Assembly (NCBI RefSeq): GCF_024721305.1
Contig: NZ_JAMXOD010000004.1
Location: 62,001-126,000 of the forward strand
Length of the DNA stretch: 64,000 bases
Source: Aequitasia blattaphilus
GTDB taxonomy: Bacteria > Bacillota > Clostridia > Lachnospirales > Lachnospiraceae
Direction of reading: 5' to 3'
In this document: piece by piece, positions 60,428-64,000 of the stretch
How positions within the stretch are numbered: the stretch's first letter is position 1
Layout: every line of letters begins with the position of its first letter
The notes under the pieces: generated by a model
Seen by the model: only the letters and a program-made list of their open reading frames with translations
What the model was told of the DNA's origin: nothing
The model's database searches: none
Translations under genes and position numbers: made by a program

Positions 60428-61512
60428 TGGAAAAGAAAAAGGTTGTAGTAGGTATGTCAGGAGGAGTTGACTCCTCTGTGGCTGCCTATCTTTTACAAAA
60501 AGAAGGATATGATGTGATTGGTGTTACCATGCAGATCTGGCAGGATGAAGATGAAATAAAAGTGCAAGAACAGGGTGGTTGTTGTGGTTTAAGTGCTGTT
60601 GACGATGCCAGGAGAGTTGCAGCCTCTCTTGGCATTCCTTACTATGTTATGAACTTTAAAGAGGATTTTAAAAATTCTGTAATCGATTATTTTATCAATG
60701 AATATCTGGATGGAAAAACACCGAATCCATGTATTGCGTGTAATCGATTTGTAAAATGGGAATCTTTATTAAAGCGTAGTATGGATATTGGTGCAGATTA
60801 TATTGCAACGGGGCATTATGCAAAAGTACATTGCTTAGAGAATGGACGTCTTACTTTAAAAAGAGCAAAAACCCTGGCAAAGGATCAAACTTATGCGCTC
60901 TATAATCTAACCCAGGAACAACTCAAGAAAACCCTTATGCCAGTAGGCGATTATAGTAAAGAAGAGGTGCGGGAAATTGCAGAAAAAATAAATCTGCAAA
61001 TCGCCAGCAAACCGGATAGCCAGGACATTTGTTTTGTAGAAGATGGTGATTACGCAAAATTTATTCAGGAAAATACAGACAAAGAAATCAAATCCGGCAA
61101 TTTTGTTACTTCCAAAGGTGAGGTAATCGGACAACACAAAGGCATTATACACTACACAGTAGGACAAAGAAAAGGATTAGGACTTGCTCTTGGTTATCCT
61201 GTGTTTGTACTTGAGATTCGCCCAGACACAAATGAGATTGTGGTTGGAAGTGATGAAGAATCAAAGTCTTACTATGTTCGTGCAAATCATGTAAATTTTA
61301 TGGGAGCAGAAGACATTGATGAAGAGGAAGAAGTATTTGCTAAAATAAGATATAACCATCGCGGTGCCATGTGTCGTGTGAAAAGAACTGGTGAAGACGA
61401 AATACTCTGTGTTTTCCAAGAAGCTCAAAGAGCCATTACACCTGGACAGGCTATTGTTTTATACCGAGAGGACTATATTCTTATGGGAGGAACAATCATT
61501 GGAAACAAATAA
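60427..61512 (+). CDS. mnmA: tRNA-specific 2-thiouridylase MnmA
   Basis: MnmA (361 aa) thiolates U34 of Lys, Glu and Gln tRNAs using sulfur passed on from IscS. The PP-loop GMSGGVDSSVAAYLL lies at residues 9-23, the first catalytic Cys in CIACNRFVKW near 104 and the second in SQDICFVED near 200. FTVGQRKGLG-like (HYTVGQRKGLGLALG near 241) is typical. It shares the isc transcript, a common arrangement in Clostridia. Confidence 0.97.
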   Translation: MEKKKVVVGMSGGVDSSVAAYLLQKEGYDVIGVTMQIWQDEDEIKVQEQGGCCGLSAVDDARRVAASLGIPYYVMNFKEDFKNSVIDYFINEYLDGKTPNPCIACNRFVKWESLLKRSMDIGADYIATGHYAKVHCLENGRLTLKRAKTLAKDQTYALYNLTQEQLKKTLMPVGDYSKEEVREIAEKINLQIASKPDSQDICFVEDGDYAKFIQENTDKEIKSGNFVTSKGEVIGQHKGIIHYTVGQRKGLGLALGYPVFVLEIRPDTNEIVVGSDEESKSYYVRANHVNFMGAEDIDEEEEVFAKIRYNHRGAMCRVKRTGEDEILCVFQEAQRAITPGQAIVLYREDYILMGGTIIGNK

Positions 61513-62317
61513 CATTAAAGCGGATTATCACTTGCATTCCTGCTTTTCATTTGATTCAAAAGAAACTCCAGAAAATGTGGTACTGGAAGGAATAAATAGA
61601 GGCTTTACTCATATAAGTATGACAGATCATCACGACATAAAATGTTTGGAATATCCAGAAGATACAGTTTTTGATGAAAAGGAATACTTTCATGAAATTG
61701 GAAAGCTAAAAGAGCGCTACAAAGATAAAATTCATATTAATGCAGGGATTGAAATTGGACTTCAACCTCAGTTGGTAGAATATTATCGTCATTATTTCGA
61801 AAAACACCAGTTTGACTTTATTATAGGTTCAGTGCATGTTATGAACGGCAGGGATCCTTATTTGAAAAACGTATTCAAAGGAAAAAGAGATCAAGAGGTA
61901 TATCGTGCTTATCTTGAAGCAGTGCTTGAAAATGTTCGGCTCCATGATGAATACCATGTGTTAGGTCATTTGGACTATGTGGTACGTTATGGTAATGACA
62001 TGGATAAAAATTATAATGTCGAAAAAGATTTTGATTTGATTGATTCGATATTAAAAACAATTATTGAAAAAGGTAAAGGTATTGAGATCAATAGTGCTGG
62101 AATCAGAAAGGGATTAAAAGGTCCCCATCCTTCTATAGAAATTATCAGAAGGTATAAAGAATTGGGTGGCGAAATACTAACCATTGGTTCAGACGCACAT
62201 ATCGCTTCGGATGTTGGCAGTGGTTTTTCTGTCATACGAGACATTTTAATGGCGCTGGATATACATTATTACACAATATTTTTGGACGGAAACAAAAAAT
62301 TTTATAAAGTTTCCTAG
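61499..62317 (+). CDS. PHP-domain phosphatase, histidinol-phosphatase (HisJ/K)-like
   Basis: This 272-aa metal-dependent phosphoesterase belongs to the PHP family. Metal ligands are visible in DYHLHSCFSFDSKETPE (residues 7-23), TDHHD near 41, GIEIG near 84, GSVHVMN near 113, HLDYVVRY near 156 and SDAH near 233. The start TTG lies 14 bases inside mnmA behind a good GGGAGG. The sequence fits histidinol phosphatase of the HisJ type, but no other his gene is near, so another phosphate substrate is possible. Confidence 0.8.
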   Translation: METNNIKADYHLHSCFSFDSKETPENVVLEGINRGFTHISMTDHHDIKCLEYPEDTVFDEKEYFHEIGKLKERYKDKIHINAGIEIGLQPQLVEYYRHYFEKHQFDFIIGSVHVMNGRDPYLKNVFKGKRDQEVYRAYLEAVLENVRLHDEYHVLGHLDYVVRYGNDMDKNYNVEKDFDLIDSILKTIIEKGKGIEINSAGIRKGLKGPHPSIEIIRRYKELGGEILTIGSDAHIASDVGSGFSVIRDILMALDIHYYTIFLDGNKKFYKVS

Positions 62318-62343
62318 TTTTTCACAAATAACACGCAAAACCC

Positions 62344-62372
62344 TTGAAATATTGTATGCGTTTTAGTACAAT
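62344..62372 (+). promoter_or_regulatory. Promoter of gap
   Basis: TTGAAA (62344-62349), a 17-base spacer and TACAAT (62367-62372) precede gap by 88 bases. Confidence 0.75.
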
Positions 62373-62460
62373 AAACAGTGGTTGATGTTTCTTTAACGAA
62401 GTTAAAGGGATTCACAAATAATGACTGATAACAGTTAAATTACTTAGGAGGAAATTAAAG

Positions 62461-63474
62461 ATGGCAGTTAAAGTAGCGATTAATGGATTTGGACGTATTG
62501 GACGTCTTGCATTCAGACAAATGTTTGTAGCAGAAGGATATGAGGTAGTAGCAATCAATGACCTTACATCACCAAAGATGCTTGCTCACTTATTAAAATA
62601 TGATACAACTCAAGGAAAATTTGAATTGTATGATAAAGTAACAAACACAGATGATTCTATCATTATTGATGGACATGAAATTAGAATTTATGCTGAAGCG
62701 GATGCTTCAAAACTTCCATGGGGAGACTTAGACGTAGACGTTGTTCTTGAATGTACTGGATTCTATACATCTAAAGCTGCTGCATCAGCACACATTACAG
62801 CAGGAGCTAAAAAGGTTGTTATTTCTGCACCAGCAGGAAATGATTTGCCAACAATCGTTTACAATGTAAACCACAAAATTTTAAAACCAGAAGATACAGT
62901 TATTTCTGCTGCTTCTTGTACAACAAACTGTTTAGCACCTATGGCTGACACTTTAAACAAATTGGCTCCAATCAAAGGTGGAATCATGGCTACAATCCAT
63001 GCTTACACAGGAGATCAAATGCCTCTTGACGGACCTCAAAAGAAGGGTGATTTAAGAAGATCTCGTGCTGCTGCTGAAAACATCGTACCAAACAGTACAG
63101 GTGCTGCAAAAGCAATCGGTCTTGTTATTCCAGAGTTAAACGGAAAATTAATCGGAGCTGCTCAAAGAGTTCCTACACCAACAGGATCTACAACACTTCT
63201 TATGGCAGTAGTTGAAGGTGAAGTTACAGCTGATCAGATTAATGATGCTATGAAAGCAGCTGCAAATGAATCTTTCGGATATAACACAGACGAAATCGTT
63301 TCTTCTGATATCGTAGGTATCAAATATGGTTCATTATTTGATGCGACTCAAACAATGGCTATGCCTTTAGGTGATGGAACAACAGAAGTACAGGTTGTTT
63401 CTTGGTATGATAATGAAAATTCATACACAAGCCAAATGGTTCGTACAATTAAGTATTTAGCTGAATTAAACTAA
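62461..63474 (+). CDS. gap: Glyceraldehyde-3-phosphate dehydrogenase
   Basis: Gap (337 aa) oxidises glyceraldehyde 3-phosphate in glycolysis. The Rossmann motif [13 protein letters not shown] lies at residues 8-20, the catalytic Cys in [14 protein letters not shown] near 155, and SWYDNENSY near the C-terminus is intact. Codon use is more biased toward a few codons (many GCT/GCA, CTT, ATC) than in its neighbours, as expected of a highly expressed gene. TAGGAGG precedes the ATG. pgk follows after a hairpin. Confidence 0.98.
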   Translation: MAVKVAINGFGRIGRLAFRQMFVAEGYEVVAINDLTSPKMLAHLLKYDTTQGKFELYDKVTNTDDSIIIDGHEIRIYAEADASKLPWGDLDVDVVLECTGFYTSKAAASAHITAGAKKVVISAPAGNDLPTIVYNVNHKILKPEDTVISAASCTTNCLAPMADTLNKLAPIKGGIMATIHAYTGDQMPLDGPQKKGDLRRSRAAAENIVPNSTGAAKAIGLVIPELNGKLIGAAQRVPTPTGSTTLLMAVVEGEVTADQINDAMKAAANESFGYNTDEIVSSDIVGIKYGSLFDATQTMAMPLGDGTTEVQVVSWYDNENSYTSQMVRTIKYLAELN

Positions 63475-63499
63475 TATAAGTAGACTCAAAAAAGAATGG

Positions 63500-63523
63500 G
63501 GTCCGGTCTATCCAGACCGGACC
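63500..63523 (+). terminator. Intercistronic hairpin between gap and pgk
   Basis: GGTCCGGTCT (63500-63509) pairs perfectly with AGACCGGACC (63514-63523) around an ATCC loop; the tail TCTTTAATT is a poor T tract. It may attenuate pgk relative to gap or stabilise the gap mRNA. Confidence 0.7.
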
Positions 63524-63549
63524 TCTTTAATTATGTAAGGAGGAAATAC

Positions 63550-64000
63550 ATGCTAAACAAAAAATCAGTTGATGATATTAATGTAAAAGGGAAAAGAGTT
63601 TTGGTTCGTTGTGATTTTAATGTTCCTTTAATCGATGGAAAAATTACAGATGAAAATAGATTAGTTGCAGCACTTCCAACCATAAAGAAATTAATTGCTG
63701 ATGGCGGAAGAGTAATTCTTTGTTCTCATCTTGGAAAACCAAAAGGAGAGCCAGTTCCTGCGTTATCACTTGCGCCAGTTGCAGCTCGCTTAAGTGAACT
63801 ACTGGGACAAGACGTGAAATTTGCAGCTGACAAGGAAGTGGTTGGCGAAAACGCAAAAAATGCAGTCCAAAATATGAACGATGGAGATGTAATTCTTCTT
63901 GAAAACACAAGATATCGTAGCGAAGAGACGAAAAACGGCGAAGCATTTTCAAAGGATTTGGCTTCACTTGCAGATATTTTTGTAAACGACGCTTTCGGTA
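63550..64000 (+). CDS. pgk: Phosphoglycerate kinase, 3' end cut by the window
   Basis: The first 150 codons of Pgk are present; the gene runs off the end of the window. Pgk passes phosphate from 1,3-bisphosphoglycerate to ADP. Typical N-terminal motifs are [23 protein letters not shown] (residues 17-39), SHLGKPKG near 59 and [14 protein letters not shown] near 117, followed by FVNDAFG at the edge. AAGGAGG precedes the ATG at 63550. Confidence 0.97.
   Translation, partial: MLNKKSVDDINVKGKRVLVRCDFNVPLIDGKITDENRLVAALPTIKKLIADGGRVILCSHLGKPKGEPVPALSLAPVAARLSELLGQDVKFAADKEVVGENAKNAVQNMNDGDVILLENTRYRSEETKNGEAFSKDLASLADIFVNDAFG

Overview
The window reads as chromosomal DNA of a low-GC Gram-positive anaerobe of the class Clostridia. 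The reasons are the AT-rich sequence, strong AGGAGG-type ribosome binding sites, frequent GTG/TTG starts, a tryptophan T-box leader, a Gram-positive LexA box upstream of recA, RNase Y, LuxS, a ylxM-ffh-rpsP-khpA-rimM-trmD-rplS-lepB-rbgA-rnhB-yraN cluster and an iscR-iscS-iscU-mnmA cluster. I cannot name a species. Most genes are intact, tightly packed and on the + strand; I see no insertion sequence, prophage, CRISPR array or rRNA.

Layout. 1-950: class I Fic toxin-antitoxin pair, then a terminator. 950-9,100: a LacI-type regulator (minus strand) divergent from a carbohydrate ABC importer (binding lipoprotein, double ATPase, permease), followed by an inositol-dehydrogenase-like protein, an IolE-like inosose dehydratase and a second IolG. 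This is uptake plus the first oxidation and dehydration steps for an inositol-like cyclitol, without the later iol genes. 9,100-11,040 (minus): GntR/YtrA-type regulator, ABC ATPase and ABC-2 permease, with a 10-bp tandem repeat lying in its promoter. 11,260-17,960: a consensus promoter and a Trp (UGG) T-box leader driving trpEGDCFBA. 18,000-24,240: a branched-chain-type amino acid importer (livJHMGF), then a cytidylate-kinase-like protein and a CorA-type channel. 24,240-30,500: luxS, a phosphoglycerate-mutase-like phosphatase, trpS, a YbiT-type ABC-F protein, a patatin-like lipase, a TruA homologue with an altered catalytic position, and an acyl-CoA thioesterase. 30,550-32,790: a DUF1538 membrane protein translationally coupled to a protein with two tandem PII-like domains.

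32,800-41,600: signal recognition, ribosome-maturation and secretion genes, then pgeF and an MscS channel. 41,570-51,190: degV (minus), tRNA-Thr(CGT), queH, argH, asd, ppk1, topB, a left-handed beta-helix acyltransferase-like protein and mgsA. 51,190-56,240: a sodium/solute symporter, recA-recX behind a LexA box, and rny. 56,400-62,320: aspartate-type aminotransferase, NUDIX hydrolase, then iscR-iscS-iscU-mnmA and a PHP phosphatase. 62,340-64,000: gap and the first 150 codons of pgk.

Most of the window is core metabolism and housekeeping. The parts that most repay a second look are the DUF1538/tandem-PII pair, the TruA homologue with Glu in place of the catalytic Asp, the tandem-repeat promoter of the ytr-like operon, the TGCATA palindromes in the cyclitol control region, the truncated inositol pathway, the 13-bp inverted repeat overlapping the -35 box of the ylxM-ffh operon, and an unrecognised coding remnant before the trp leader. 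All calls rest on reading the sequence and on knowledge of families; no database search was run.
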